DNA of 64,000 nucleotides. Origin: 54-19 sp038210655. GTDB lineage: Bacteria; Chloroflexota; Chloroflexia; Chloroheliales; Chloroheliaceae. Under the pieces are notes generated by a model. The model did not search any database and was not told where the DNA came from. It saw only the letters and a program-made list of their open reading frames with translations. Positions 8,712-16,559 of the stretch are shown in pieces (within the stretch, counting starts at the first letter, position 1; each line of letters begins with the position of its first letter). Position numbers and translations under genes: made by a program. The DNA is taken from positions 62,001 through 126,000 of the forward strand of contig JBBQWM010000013.1 in the NCBI GenBank assembly GCA_038210655.1. Reading direction: 5' to 3'.

Positions 8712-9221
8712 TTACCAGTATTTGCGCGGGTTAACTAAAGCTATGCCAACTACCAAACCGGTAACAAAACCCACAATTACAAGAATTAAAAGTATTTGAC
8801 TATCTATTTTAGAAGGCAAAATTAAGAATCCGGCAGTAGCAACTAACAAAACTAGGCCAAGAATAATTATTACTATGATGTTGGTAACCTTTGTGGGTTT
8901 ATTAGCAGTGACATTTAAAAGACTTCGTGATGCCCTACTGGTTACTTTTGTTGCCTTCGTACTCATAGTTGCAAGAATGGTTTGCTTCTGAGCAATAAAG
9001 TTTTCTAGCTCAATGACACTTTGCTTTAAGTCTTGTGAAGCCTGTATATGTTCTTGTGCCATATTTTCGCCTATTTCACTAGCGTATTCTGCCAGATAGG
9101 CATTTTCTTTTTGCAAAAATTGTTTAGTTTCCTCGGTTAACTCGGCTAATTCATTAAGATCAGTAAGTTGTTGTGCTACAGTTCTGTCCCCACGTAATCG
9201 TTGTATAGTATCATTACGCAT
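8712..9221 (-). CDS. hypothetical coiled-coil protein with two C-terminal membrane helices
   Basis: Not recognised. Residues about 15-85 are charged and helical with heptad character (LNELAELTEETKQFLQKENAYL..., DLKQSVIELENFI), a probable coiled coil. A short Thr/Lys/Ser linker leads to two hydrophobic segments (IIVIIILGLVLLVATAGFLIL and ILLILVIVGFVTGLVVGIALV), ending NPRKYW. The topology suggests a cytoplasmic coiled coil held at the membrane by a hairpin. GAGGA upstream of ATG 9219-9221 supports the start. Base composition is distinctly AT-rich compared with the flanking genes. It is followed closely upstream by two more unknown genes on the same strand. Confidence 0.7.
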   Translation of the reverse strand: MRNDTIQRLRGDRTVAQQLTDLNELAELTEETKQFLQKENAYLAEYASEIGENMAQEHIQASQDLKQSVIELENFIAQKQTILATMSTKATKVTSRASRSLLNVTANKPTKVTNIIVIIILGLVLLVATAGFLILPSKIDSQILLILVIVGFVTGLVVGIALVNPRKYW

Positions 9222-9256
9222 TTTTTATAATCCTCAGCTTTTTTGCTTCTTAATTT

Positions 9257-9721
9257 CTAGCTTAACTGTATGAGTCTCTTATCTAGGCTTGTGAGTTGAT
9301 CTCGATATTTGTTTATATCGTTATGTAGACGACTTCTATACATATCCAATCTTACTTGTTCTATGGGATCATCCGATTTCAATCTTTTGTCATCGCATCT
9401 TCCAAGAAAATCATAACCTTGCTCCAATTGTTCAATCAATCGATTTCGCCATGTTATTAGACGTGATGGTCCTTGATTAGAAAGCTGTAAGTTTTTTGCA
9501 GTTATTTCCTCTAAATTTGCTTGTAATGTTTCAAACTCGGCTTCAAATTCGTTTACAAGTTTACGGATGTCGTCTTGAGTATCTCGTAAATTTAACCGTT
9601 TTCTTGGATTTGTTGTTTGCAACAACATAGTATCACATTCGCCAAGCAGATAGAAGGCTTCTTCCAACAATTTGACGAGCTTGGCCCTTCGTTTTGTTAA
9701 ATGAGGGTAGATGTTATTCAT
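9257..9721 (-). CDS. hypothetical protein of two tandem helical repeats, effector-associated-like
   Basis: Not assigned to a named family. Two homologous segments are visible: residues about 12-66 (LVKLLEEAFYLLGECDTMLL...NPRKRLNLRDTQ) and about 92-148 (LIEQLEQGYDFLGRCDDKRL...DPIEQVRLDMYR). Each has the pattern LxxxLExxxxxLGxCDxxxL-N5-P-N5-L followed by an amphipathic helix. This layout recalls small helical adaptor modules seen next to NACHT, CHAT or TIR domains in conflict proteins of Chloroflexota and Cyanobacteria, but that likeness is by eye. AT-rich like its neighbour at 8712-9221. No clear ribosome site before ATG 9719-9721. Confidence 0.65.
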   Translation of the reverse strand: MNNIYPHLTKRRAKLVKLLEEAFYLLGECDTMLLQTTNPRKRLNLRDTQDDIRKLVNEFEAEFETLQANLEEITAKNLQLSNQGPSRLITWRNRLIEQLEQGYDFLGRCDDKRLKSDDPIEQVRLDMYRSRLHNDINKYRDQLTSLDKRLIQLS

Positions 9722-9763
9722 ATTTAGAAGTTGACAAGATTATGCCTGTACTCATCTTCCTAA

Positions 9764-10081
9764 TTACCGGCGCTTTTTCTTACGCTTAAACCTTTCTTGC
9801 AAACCGCCGACTGGCGGACTAATAGCGGGTTTTTCGGGATTGGAACTCGAGTCAGGGCTGCTTTCGGCTGGCGATAGGCTATTAACTTGCTCGTCGTGTG
9901 CAAGCCGGTGCAAGGTTTGCCAGGCTTCCTCTGGGGTCATGCTGGTGGTGTAAAGACCTTGTTCGGTTAGAAAGGTTTCTAGCTTGCGTGTAATAAGGGT
10001 TGGAATGGCTCCGGCCTCAATGCTTTCCAAACCTTTGAGCAGTTCAGGTGGGATTTCCAGCTTTTTGGGCTTACTTTGCAT
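9764..10081 (-). CDS. hypothetical protein, 105 residues, basic tail
   Basis: Not recognised. A short N-terminal helical part (IPPELLKGLESIEAGAIPTLITRKLETFLTEQG, MTPEEAWQTLHRLAHD) precedes a Ser/Pro/Glu-rich, probably disordered region and a very basic end (LQERFKRKKKRR), which could bind nucleic acid or membrane. AAGGCGG lies about 11 bases before ATG 10079-10081. It is the first gene of a same-strand group with the two AT-rich unknown genes downstream, but its composition is closer to that of the core genes. Confidence 0.6.
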   Translation of the reverse strand: MQSKPKKLEIPPELLKGLESIEAGAIPTLITRKLETFLTEQGLYTTSMTPEEAWQTLHRLAHDEQVNSLSPAESSPDSSSNPEKPAISPPVGGLQERFKRKKKRR

Positions 10082-10171
10082 AGTAATAAAACCGCCTTGT
10101 TCCTTTTTTGATAGCCTAACTTTCCGATCTGCTCTCGATTAGAACCACTTTTATTCAAGAAGATTTGCCTT

Positions 10172-10240
10172 CTAACCCTTCGGTTAGACTAACCAACCGT
10201 TTTAGTCAGAGTTTGATTAGCCTAACCTCTCCGGTTAAAA
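10172..10240. other. cluster of small palindromes built on CTAACC/GGTTAG
   Basis: CTAACC-N4-GGTTAG at 10172-10187, then GACTAA...TTAGTC, then CTAACC-N5-GGTTA, all in the 180-base gap downstream of the MoxR gene. They may act as a terminator for that gene or as operator sites for the next one. No T-run makes a standard terminator. Confidence 0.35.
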
Positions 10241-10262
10241 TTAAATATTGATCGCTCGTGAT

Positions 10263-11246
10263 CTACTTGTGGGTGGCCTGGGCGTGCTGCTTGGCACGGG
10301 CGACCAACGAACGTACTTTATCACCCTTGAGCTTTTCAACATCTTCCTGATACTTGAGGATCACGCCCAACGTATCCTCGACCACTCTTTCTTCCAGGTC
10401 GCGCTGATCGAGAGCAACGAGGGCTTCGGCCCAATCGAGTGTTTCGGCTACGCCGGGCAGTTTGTAAAGCTCAACTTTGCGTAGTTCCTGGACAAAGCCG
10501 ACCACCTGTTGAGCCAGCAAATCGGGTGCTTCCGGCACTTTCGCCAGCAAGATACGATATTCTTTTTCCAGCGAAGGATAATCGATCCAGTGATAAAGGC
10601 AACGTCGTTTGAGCGCGTCGTGGATTTCGCGGGTACGGTTGCTGGTGATGATAACGACGGGCGGGTAAGCGGCCTTGATCGTGCCGATTTCCGGGACTGT
10701 CACCTGATAATCCGAAAGCACTTCAAGCAAAAAGGCTTCAAATTCCTCGTCGGCTCGGTCTAATTCGTCGATCAAAAGGACGGTCGGCTGTTCAGCGGTA
10801 CTTTCCAACGCTTGCAAGAGTGGGCGTTTAATCAAAAAGTCGGGGCCGAAAAGCTCTTTCGCTTCGTGTGTACTATCCTTGTCTTTACCTGCCTCCAGCA
10901 AGCGGATTTGGAGCATCTGGCGGGCGTAGTTCCACTCGTAGACGGCGCTACTTACGTCCAGTCCCTCATAACATTGCAGACGGATCAACCGGGCGTTCAT
11001 AGTCTCGGCCAGCACTTTAGCAATCTCGGTTTTACCTACCCCGGCCTCACCTTCCAACAAAAGGGGCTTTTGTAACTTGAGCGCCAGAAAGACTGCTGTT
11101 GCCAGGCTCCGCTCGATCACATAGTGCCGCCCACTTAATTCACTAATCACCTGGTCGATAGAAGTCCATTCCGTTACCGGGGTTTGCTCGGTGGCTTCCT
11201 TTCCTGCCTGGGAGGTACCCCCAGAGTGCGGAGTAGTAGTTGACAA
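10263..11246 (-). CDS. MoxR-family AAA+ ATPase
   Basis: The Walker A motif LLLEGEAGVGKTEIAKVLAE lies at about residues 62-81 and Walker B VLLIDELDRADEEFEAFLLEVL near 168. Sensor-like TSNRTREIHDALKRRCLYHWIDYPS follows and is typical of the CoxD/MoxR branch. The C-terminal lid is helical. Such ATPases usually remodel or activate a metalloenzyme together with a VWA-domain protein, but no VWA gene is adjacent, so its client is unknown. Length of 327 residues is usual. The first 25 residues are Thr/Gly-rich and may be disordered. Confidence 0.9.
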   Translation of the reverse strand: MSTTTPHSGGTSQAGKEATEQTPVTEWTSIDQVISELSGRHYVIERSLATAVFLALKLQKPLLLEGEAGVGKTEIAKVLAETMNARLIRLQCYEGLDVSSAVYEWNYARQMLQIRLLEAGKDKDSTHEAKELFGPDFLIKRPLLQALESTAEQPTVLLIDELDRADEEFEAFLLEVLSDYQVTVPEIGTIKAAYPPVVIITSNRTREIHDALKRRCLYHWIDYPSLEKEYRILLAKVPEAPDLLAQQVVGFVQELRKVELYKLPGVAETLDWAEALVALDQRDLEERVVEDTLGVILKYQEDVEKLKGDKVRSLVARAKQHAQATHK

Positions 11247-11602
11247 ATTTTTTAACCTTACTTTCTATTTTTATACAGGGCGCTTACCAGACCCTGTTGA
11301 GCCAGAAATAAAAGAACCTGGCTATCAATCTTATTGTGCCAGGCTTGCCCTGTCAACTTTTAACGGGCGGAGAGAAAAATGCAGAAGTCAGAATGCAGAA
11401 TGTCAATCTTTTGCTCTCTACTCTCTGTACCTACAATCGCAAATCGCAAATCGCAAATCTAAAAGAACTACTCAGTCTTCCCCGTTTGGGCGACCACATA
11501 GAGTCGCACCCTACAACGGATTTTAGGTAGGGACGACCCGATGTGGTCGCCCGGCCTGAGTAATTACAATCATAAATCTAAAATCGTAAATCTAAAATCT
11601 CC
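11247..11602. other. intergenic repeat region
   Basis: No gene supported. It contains short-unit repeats (AAATCGC units near 11437-11460 and AAATCTAAAATCGT units near 11574-11600) and a large inverted repeat at 11488-11552. Confidence 0.6.
11488..11552. repeat. inverted repeat with GGGCGACCACAT arms
   Basis: Left arm from GGGCGACCACAT at 11488 to CCCTAC at 11514 and right arm from GTAGGG at 11527 to ATGTGGTCGCCC at 11552 are complementary with a few mismatches around a 12-base loop. It looks like an interspersed palindromic element; no second copy is in the window. Confidence 0.75.
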
Positions 11603-12526
11603 CTAGACTTGGGCCAAAACTTCTTTTGCCAGTCCTTCCAGTCCTTCCAGGTCGTCGAGATCAAGCCATTGGAGCATTACACGCTGCACGCCCACTTCGG
11701 CTAATCGGCCCAACTGCTCAACAATCTCGGCGGCGGTTCCGGCTACAATACTGCGTTCTTGTAGTTCGGCGATGGTGCGACCCTGCCCAGCGGCTTTGCT
11801 TTCGGCTGCGGCCTGATCCTTGCCGTAGACACACCCGGTCATCAGCGAGCGGCGGACGGCATTAGCGGGTCGTCCGTTTTGGGCCAGTAGTTCGTCCAGA
11901 CGTTTGTTTAGCTCGGCGATTTTGGGGGCAGTCTCAAAGACAGCATTCCATTCGGCGGCGTAACGGGCGACCAGCGGCAAAGTCCGCAAAGGGCCGTTGC
12001 CCCCGATCAGGATAGGCGGGCCAGCAGGCCGTTGTGGACGAGGCAGTAAAATAGCATCTTTCAGATGGTAAAAATTGCCTGTAAAGTTGGTGGGCTGATC
12101 GCTGGTCAGCAGGCTGCTGATAACCTGCAAACCTTCTTCAAAGCGGGCAAACCGCCCTGCTAGATCGAGCAAATCCCAGCCGTAGTTGGTATGCTCACGC
12201 TCCTGCCAGCCTGCCCCAACCCCTAGCGTCAGCCGACCGCCGGAGAGATCGTCTACCGCGCTTGCAATCCGGGCGGTCATAGTAGGGTGGCGAAAGGAAA
12301 GCGGGCTGACCAATGGGCCGAATTCGATCCGACTGGTGTGGCTGGCAAGCCAGGTCAACGAGACCCACAATTCGAGCGAATCGAGGTCAGGTGGGCTGGC
12401 GTTGGTGTAGTGGTCGGAACGATAAAGCCCGGCAAAGCCCAAATCTTCAACCGCCCCGGCGATCCGCTGCCAGCGCGGCCAGTTCAGCCCATTTTGGCCT
12501 TCCACCATAATCGCAATTTCAATCAC
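11603..12526 (-). CDS. F420-dependent LLM-class (luciferase-like) oxidoreductase
   Basis: A TIM-barrel flavin/deazaflavin oxidoreductase. Visible landmarks are the N-terminal strand IEIAIMVEGQNGLNWPRW, GFAGLYRSDHY, a central LSGGRLTLGVGAGWQEREHTNYG (phosphate-binding part), PPILIGGNGPLRTLPLVARYAAEWN, and a C-terminal VGVQRVMLQW. These match the TIGR03560-like subgroup of predicted F420-dependent enzymes. The substrate cannot be read from sequence. Length of 307 residues is usual. AGGAGG lies about 7 bases before the ATG at 12524-12526. It seems monocistronic, flanked by repeat-rich spacers. Confidence 0.88.
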   Translation of the reverse strand: MIEIAIMVEGQNGLNWPRWQRIAGAVEDLGFAGLYRSDHYTNASPPDLDSLELWVSLTWLASHTSRIEFGPLVSPLSFRHPTMTARIASAVDDLSGGRLTLGVGAGWQEREHTNYGWDLLDLAGRFARFEEGLQVISSLLTSDQPTNFTGNFYHLKDAILLPRPQRPAGPPILIGGNGPLRTLPLVARYAAEWNAVFETAPKIAELNKRLDELLAQNGRPANAVRRSLMTGCVYGKDQAAAESKAAGQGRTIAELQERSIVAGTAAEIVEQLGRLAEVGVQRVMLQWLDLDDLEGLEGLAKEVLAQV

Positions 12527-12543
12527 AATTTCCTCCTCTTAAT

Positions 12544-12576
12544 TTAACAGGGATGTACAGGATTAACAGGATAAAA
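12544..12576. repeat. AACAGGGATGTACAGGATTAACAGG-type short repeat
   Basis: The unit CAGGGAT-N-TACAGGATTAACAGGAT resembles the sequence at 54627-54657 and, partly, at 59239-59256. It is a small dispersed repeat present three times in the window in non-coding DNA. Confidence 0.5.
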
Positions 12577-12672
12577 TATAGTTTGTCGTACCTCTCTGGG
12601 TACTGGCTAATTTTATTGGCCCACCTGCACCCCAGTCCACACGGTCTCCTCTTAATTTAACATGGATAGGCT

Positions 12673-13092
12673 CTAAGTAGGTCGGTCTTTGAGTCGATAG
12701 ACGAATTTTAGGCCCGACCAGATTTGATCTATCGCGCTTACTTTTACATCCACTAACCCACAGGCCAGCCCGATCCCCCTTACCAGATTATCACTCAAGT
12801 CGGTTGGAACTTTGGAAGAGCGTTTGGGCCACGAAAGCCAGAGCATGCCTTTGTAGTCGAGCGCCTGTTTTAGCGCGGGTAGTTTTGCTTGCAGTTCGGA
12901 TTGGCTGGTAGTAAACAGGTGGATGAAATCCAGTGGCGCATCAGGCTGGTCAGTTATAGTCAAATTGGGTGGTAATTCGCCCAATAATTCAAAATAATTC
13001 GAGGGAGCATTAATCAGTAGCACTCGCGCCCCGGCCCGTAGCCCAAGCTTATCGAGTAACCCTCTTTTGGAGTAACCGGCGGTTTCGCTCAT
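12673..13092 (-). CDS. DUF3052 family protein
   Basis: The start AGYSKRGLLDKLGLRAGARVLLINAP, the middle LWLSWPKRSSKVPTDLSDNLVR and the end GLACGLVDVKVSAIDQIWSGLKFVYR are the family hallmarks. The fold looks like a small Rossmann-like methyltransferase-related domain lacking catalytic motifs, so the role is unknown. The ATG overlaps the stop of the preceding gene by 4 bases (ATGA), indicating translational coupling. Confidence 0.85.
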   Translation of the reverse strand: MSETAGYSKRGLLDKLGLRAGARVLLINAPSNYFELLGELPPNLTITDQPDAPLDFIHLFTTSQSELQAKLPALKQALDYKGMLWLSWPKRSSKVPTDLSDNLVRGIGLACGLVDVKVSAIDQIWSGLKFVYRLKDRPT

Positions 13093-13454
13093 CGTTTATC
13101 TACCCGACTGGATTGTCGGACGGTTTCCAGGATTTGTTCCAATGTTTCCAAAGTAAGTGTCCCGTAACCCTTCGCATCCAGCCAGCAAAAGGCCAGCGCC
13201 ATATCAAGGGTATCTTCGCCGGGGGCCGGTAAATGAAAAGCCAACAACTTTAAGACCTCTTCTAAGCGTTCCGCGTCGTCTTCGTGGGCCTTGTCATTGC
13301 CCGATAGACTAATAGCTCGCTCTCTGGCAGCCTCGCAGACGCGATAGTCGAAGGCCATACACAACTGGGCAAAAGTGGGGCCGCCGTAATTTGCAAAGGC
13401 ATACTGGCGGGCCACTTTCGCCTGGTCTTTGATGGTAGTTTCTGCCGGTGTCAC
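13089..13454 (-). CDS. hypothetical protein coupled to DUF3052 gene
   Basis: Not recognised. A 121-residue soluble, mostly helical protein (KDQAKVARQYAFANYGGPTFAQLCMAFDYRVCEAARERA, then DDAERLEEVLKLLAFHL). No signal peptide or membrane segment. Its stop overlaps the start of the DUF3052 gene, so the two form an operon and are likely to be functionally linked. The start MTPAETTIKD has no obvious alternative. Confidence 0.68.
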   Translation of the reverse strand: MTPAETTIKDQAKVARQYAFANYGGPTFAQLCMAFDYRVCEAARERAISLSGNDKAHEDDAERLEEVLKLLAFHLPAPGEDTLDMALAFCWLDAKGYGTLTLETLEQILETVRQSSRVDKR

Positions 13455-13588
13455 GCTACTTTCTTCTCACTCTTTCTAAAAAGCGTTAAGCAGCTACGGC
13501 TTGCTGCATTGTAGTTAATAAAAAGTTAAACCAAGCTTTAACCAGCCGCTTTTGTTCGGCTGTCACGCTTCTTTTCGGTGTATCAGAC

Positions 13589-14911
13589 TTACCCCTGGGC
13601 TACCCGTCCTCGGTTAACCTCGATCAGTTCGGTCAGCCAATTGGCAGCATCCTGCTTACTCAGCGGTTCCGAAAGAAAATAACCCTGGATATAGTCGAAT
13701 TTCAAGTCCCTGATCTGTTCGAGTTGGGTCTCAGTTTCCACCCCTTTAGCGACGACCGCTATTCCCAAATCGTGACCCAGTGAGACAATCGCCTTTATAA
13801 TCTGGTGGGTCTTGCTATGGGCAGTCATCTGGAGCAGAAAACGCTTATCGACCTTTACCAGGTCTATCGGGAAGCGTGATAGCCACCCTAGCGAAGAATT
13901 ACCTTTCCCAAAGTCGTCCAGATGTAGTTGTACCCCCAGCACTTTTAATTGTACCAGTTGTCTGACGGTCAGTTCGGGGTCTCTCATCAAGACTCCTTCG
14001 GTGATTTCCAGCTTCAACTGGGTCGCGTTCAACCCGCTCAAACTCAAAGCTTGCTCGACTTGATCGAGCAAGCCGGGGTCGGCAAATTGGTAAGCCGACA
14101 GGTTGACATCAATCGAAATCGGTAGCTTTGCGCCAAAGCGGAGTTGCCAATCCTGGCTCTGGCAGCACGCTTCTCGCAAGACCCAATCGCTGATCGGCCC
14201 ACTCAATCCGGTTTCTTCGGCAATGGGCATAAACTCGTGCGGATGAAGAAAGCCGCGTTGGGGGTGTTGCCAGCGCACTAAGGCCTCGAAGCCCTTGAAT
14301 TCGCCACTCCCCAATGCTACGACCGGTTGATAGTAGACCTGAAACTCATTTTGTTTGAGCGCCCGACGCATTTCGCTTTCCAGGTCAAATCGTTCGACCG
14401 CTTTGACCCGCATGGTCTGGTCGTAGATTGCATAATGGCCTGGCCCACGCAATTGGGCCTCGTACATTGCCAGGTTCGCATTGCGGAGCAAGTTTTCCGG
14501 CAGCGTTACCATCCCGGACTCACCCTGGGCAATCCCGATGCTGGCGCTAACAAAAATCGCCTCCCCCTTGATATTGAAGGGAGCCGCCAATGCCAGTTGG
14601 ATACACTCGACAACCTCAGTGGCAGTCTGGCCTTTTTCGATCAGCACGGCAAACCCGTCCGCTGCCAGGTGGGTCAAGGTGTTCTCAGGTTGCAAGCAAT
14701 TGCCCAACCGGAGTGCAGCCTCCAAAATCAGTTGGTCTCCGGCGTTGTAACTCAGGGTATGATTAATCAGTTGAAATTGGTCGAGGTTGATACACAGCAC
14801 CGCAACGGGTTGTCCGGGTTGGGGTTGGTCGAGGGCTTCTTTGAGCCGACCGATAAAAGCGGTGCGCTTGCTTAATCCATTGGTAGCACGAGCGTAAGAG
14901 GTAGTATACAT
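13589..14911 (-). CDS. GGDEF-EAL protein, both catalytic motifs altered
   Basis: Residues about 15-175 form a GGDEF-like domain (AVLCINLDQFQLINHTLSYNAGDQLILEAALRL) in which the signature reads AADGF, so diguanylate cyclase activity is unlikely. Residues about 190-440 form an EAL domain with FEALVRW, IDVNLSAYQF, LKLEITEGVL, LHLDDFGKGNSS and VKVDKRFL, but the conserved EGVE motif reads AKGVETETQ: Lys replaces the first Glu, a residue needed for c-di-GMP hydrolysis in characterised EAL enzymes. The protein may be a c-di-GMP receptor rather than an enzyme. No membrane or sensor domain is seen. Start at ATG 14909-14911 is chosen for AGAAAGGA 8 bases upstream. Confidence 0.9.
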   Translation of the reverse strand: MYTTSYARATNGLSKRTAFIGRLKEALDQPQPGQPVAVLCINLDQFQLINHTLSYNAGDQLILEAALRLGNCLQPENTLTHLAADGFAVLIEKGQTATEVVECIQLALAAPFNIKGEAIFVSASIGIAQGESGMVTLPENLLRNANLAMYEAQLRGPGHYAIYDQTMRVKAVERFDLESEMRRALKQNEFQVYYQPVVALGSGEFKGFEALVRWQHPQRGFLHPHEFMPIAEETGLSGPISDWVLREACCQSQDWQLRFGAKLPISIDVNLSAYQFADPGLLDQVEQALSLSGLNATQLKLEITEGVLMRDPELTVRQLVQLKVLGVQLHLDDFGKGNSSLGWLSRFPIDLVKVDKRFLLQMTAHSKTHQIIKAIVSLGHDLGIAVVAKGVETETQLEQIRDLKFDYIQGYFLSEPLSKQDAANWLTELIEVNRGRVAQG

Positions 14912-14979
14912 AGTGGGACGATCCTTTCTGTAACAGGTCTGCATCGAAATTAGCTAAACGTTTAGAAAGTCAGGACTCA

Positions 14980-15006
14980 AATCGGTCTGGAAGTCAGACC
15001 GATTTT
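14980..15006 (-). terminator. possible hairpin terminator downstream of the metallopeptidase operon
   Basis: AATCGGTCT and its exact complement AGACCGATT flank a 7-base loop. On the minus strand only a short T run follows, so termination is likely but not certain. Confidence 0.45.
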
Positions 15007-15079
15007 CTCACAGTGGCACTTAAAGTAGGAGCCTGAAAACTGCCTCAGGCCGACCTTTCGGGTAGGTGATCCCTGCTTT

Positions 15080-16168
15080 TCAGGGGTTAGGAATGGTAAC
15101 GTGCTGGGGGGCCGGACGTTGTCCGCCCAGGAAGGCTTTCCGATTCTCGCTTACGTAAAAGCTAAAATCTTCGGCCCAATCGCGGCGTGGGTCTTGTTTT
15201 AAGAGGGTAGCGAAGCCCTGATAAAGGGTCGGGTTTTGAGCCGCGAAATAGTTGGGATTACGAAAGAACATTTCTAAAAACCCGGCGATAAACTCGCCAT
15301 CGGTCTGGAAAACATACGGATGCCCGACCGGAACCGGGTCGGTGGGGCGGGCCTGTCCATTCTGGTAAAGCACATAACGCTGTTGCTCGATCTGCTTACC
15401 TTCGCTAAAAAGGCGGCGGGCTTCTGGCGAGAAAAGCGGCCCATCGCGCCTACTCATGCCGGGTAACACGCCTTCGCACTGGCCCATTCTGCCCGTACTG
15501 GCCTCGAAGTGGTCGAGCATATGGCCCAATTCGTGCAAGAAAGGGGCAACCCCAGGGGTAGTTCCGTAAAAGCCTTCAAAGAGCCGCGACATTTCTAGCT
15601 GGATCGCTTCGCGGTCGAAGCTATAATCGCCCCCGGCGAGACCGCCATCTTGATCGAAAGCGGCCCGGTTGGTATAAATTTGGAAGTGGCGCGGCTTTGA
15701 TAAAAAGCGTTCCAGAATATCGCGTCGGTAGAAAAAGACTTCGGTCAGGTGTCCGGCTACGATTTGCCGGACGGCAAGCGGGGACTGCTCGGTAATATTG
15801 GTGCGGTTGCGCCCGATGACCTGCAAGTCGAGGCCCGGATGGGCCGCAATGTAGCGCATCCCGTTATAAAAATCCTGACGGGCGGCTTCATCTGCTTTTA
15901 GCCCGTTGGTGATTGGGAAATAAAAATCGAGCGCCCGAAAATCGCCGGTGGCCTCAAAGAGTAGCGCCGCCAATTGGGGGCGGCACGCTCCTTCGGTGAT
16001 TTGGGCGTAACGCCAGGCGACCTGAGCCAGTTGACCGGCAGCTACCAGGCCGATTTCTCCACAATCGAATTGATCGGTAGGGTTCAAGAACTGCCCGGCC
16101 AATTCGATAGTTTCGCCATCGGTTTTGAGCGGCACATTTCGCACTTGATTATAATCGAGAGTTGCCAT
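15080..16168 (-). CDS. putative zinc metallopeptidase (HELGHMLDHF)
   Basis: The motif PFLHELGHMLDHFEAS near residue 215 is an HExxH zinc site with catalytic Glu; DGEFIAGFLEMFF about 90 residues later may supply a third ligand (Glu), as in MtfA and lethal-factor-like gluzincins. No signal peptide is seen, so it may be cytosolic. I cannot place it in a named family. The ATG at 16166-16168 has GAAGGG upstream and lies only 4 bases after the stop of the DUF309 gene, so translation is coupled. A longer GTG-started frame (7 residues more) is less likely. It is the last gene of a three-gene operon. Confidence 0.75.
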   Translation of the reverse strand: MATLDYNQVRNVPLKTDGETIELAGQFLNPTDQFDCGEIGLVAAGQLAQVAWRYAQITEGACRPQLAALLFEATGDFRALDFYFPITNGLKADEAARQDFYNGMRYIAAHPGLDLQVIGRNRTNITEQSPLAVRQIVAGHLTEVFFYRRDILERFLSKPRHFQIYTNRAAFDQDGGLAGGDYSFDREAIQLEMSRLFEGFYGTTPGVAPFLHELGHMLDHFEASTGRMGQCEGVLPGMSRRDGPLFSPEARRLFSEGKQIEQQRYVLYQNGQARPTDPVPVGHPYVFQTDGEFIAGFLEMFFRNPNYFAAQNPTLYQGFATLLKQDPRRDWAEDFSFYVSENRKAFLGGQRPAPQHVTIPNP

Positions 16169-16172
16169 CCCT

Positions 16173-16559
16173 TTACCCTTCGTTCTCACCGATTTTTGGT
16201 ATAAGTCCCGGTTGAAACTCGGCCAGGCGGTCGGGGCCGAGTTGTTGTAATTCCCGTATAGCTTGCTCGGCGGCAGCGATCAGCGTTTCTAGATCTATCC
16301 CAAACTGGCGTGGCGCGAAAGGCCGTAAATAGCCTACCCCGCTATCCAGTAGCGAAAGCGCTCCTCGGTAGTTGGGCTTGGTGATTATCTTATAATAACC
16401 GACCCCGATTTGCAATAGGCCCTGGTAAAACCGACGCAATTCGCGTCGTTCGGCGTTCCAGAGGTCTTCGAGCGTCTCGTGACACTCGAAGAATTGCCGG
16501 GCATTAAATTGCTCGATGGCCTGCTGGAAGAGGGCCGGAGGCGCTTCCTCGAATAGCAT
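16173..16559 (-). CDS. DUF309 family protein
   Basis: A 128-residue helical protein with the family core: FQQAIEQFNARQFFECHETLEDLWNAE, then RRFYQGLLQIGVGYYKI and NYRGALSLLDSGVGYLRPF. The conserved HExxExxW stretch is seen as CHETLEDLW. DUF309 proteins are common small helical proteins of unknown function. The ATG overlaps the stop of the upstream membrane-protein gene and its own stop sits 4 bases before the metallopeptidase ATG, indicating a tightly coupled operon. Confidence 0.88.
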   Translation of the reverse strand: MLFEEAPPALFQQAIEQFNARQFFECHETLEDLWNAERRELRRFYQGLLQIGVGYYKIITKPNYRGALSLLDSGVGYLRPFAPRQFGIDLETLIAAAEQAIRELQQLGPDRLAEFQPGLIPKIGENEG

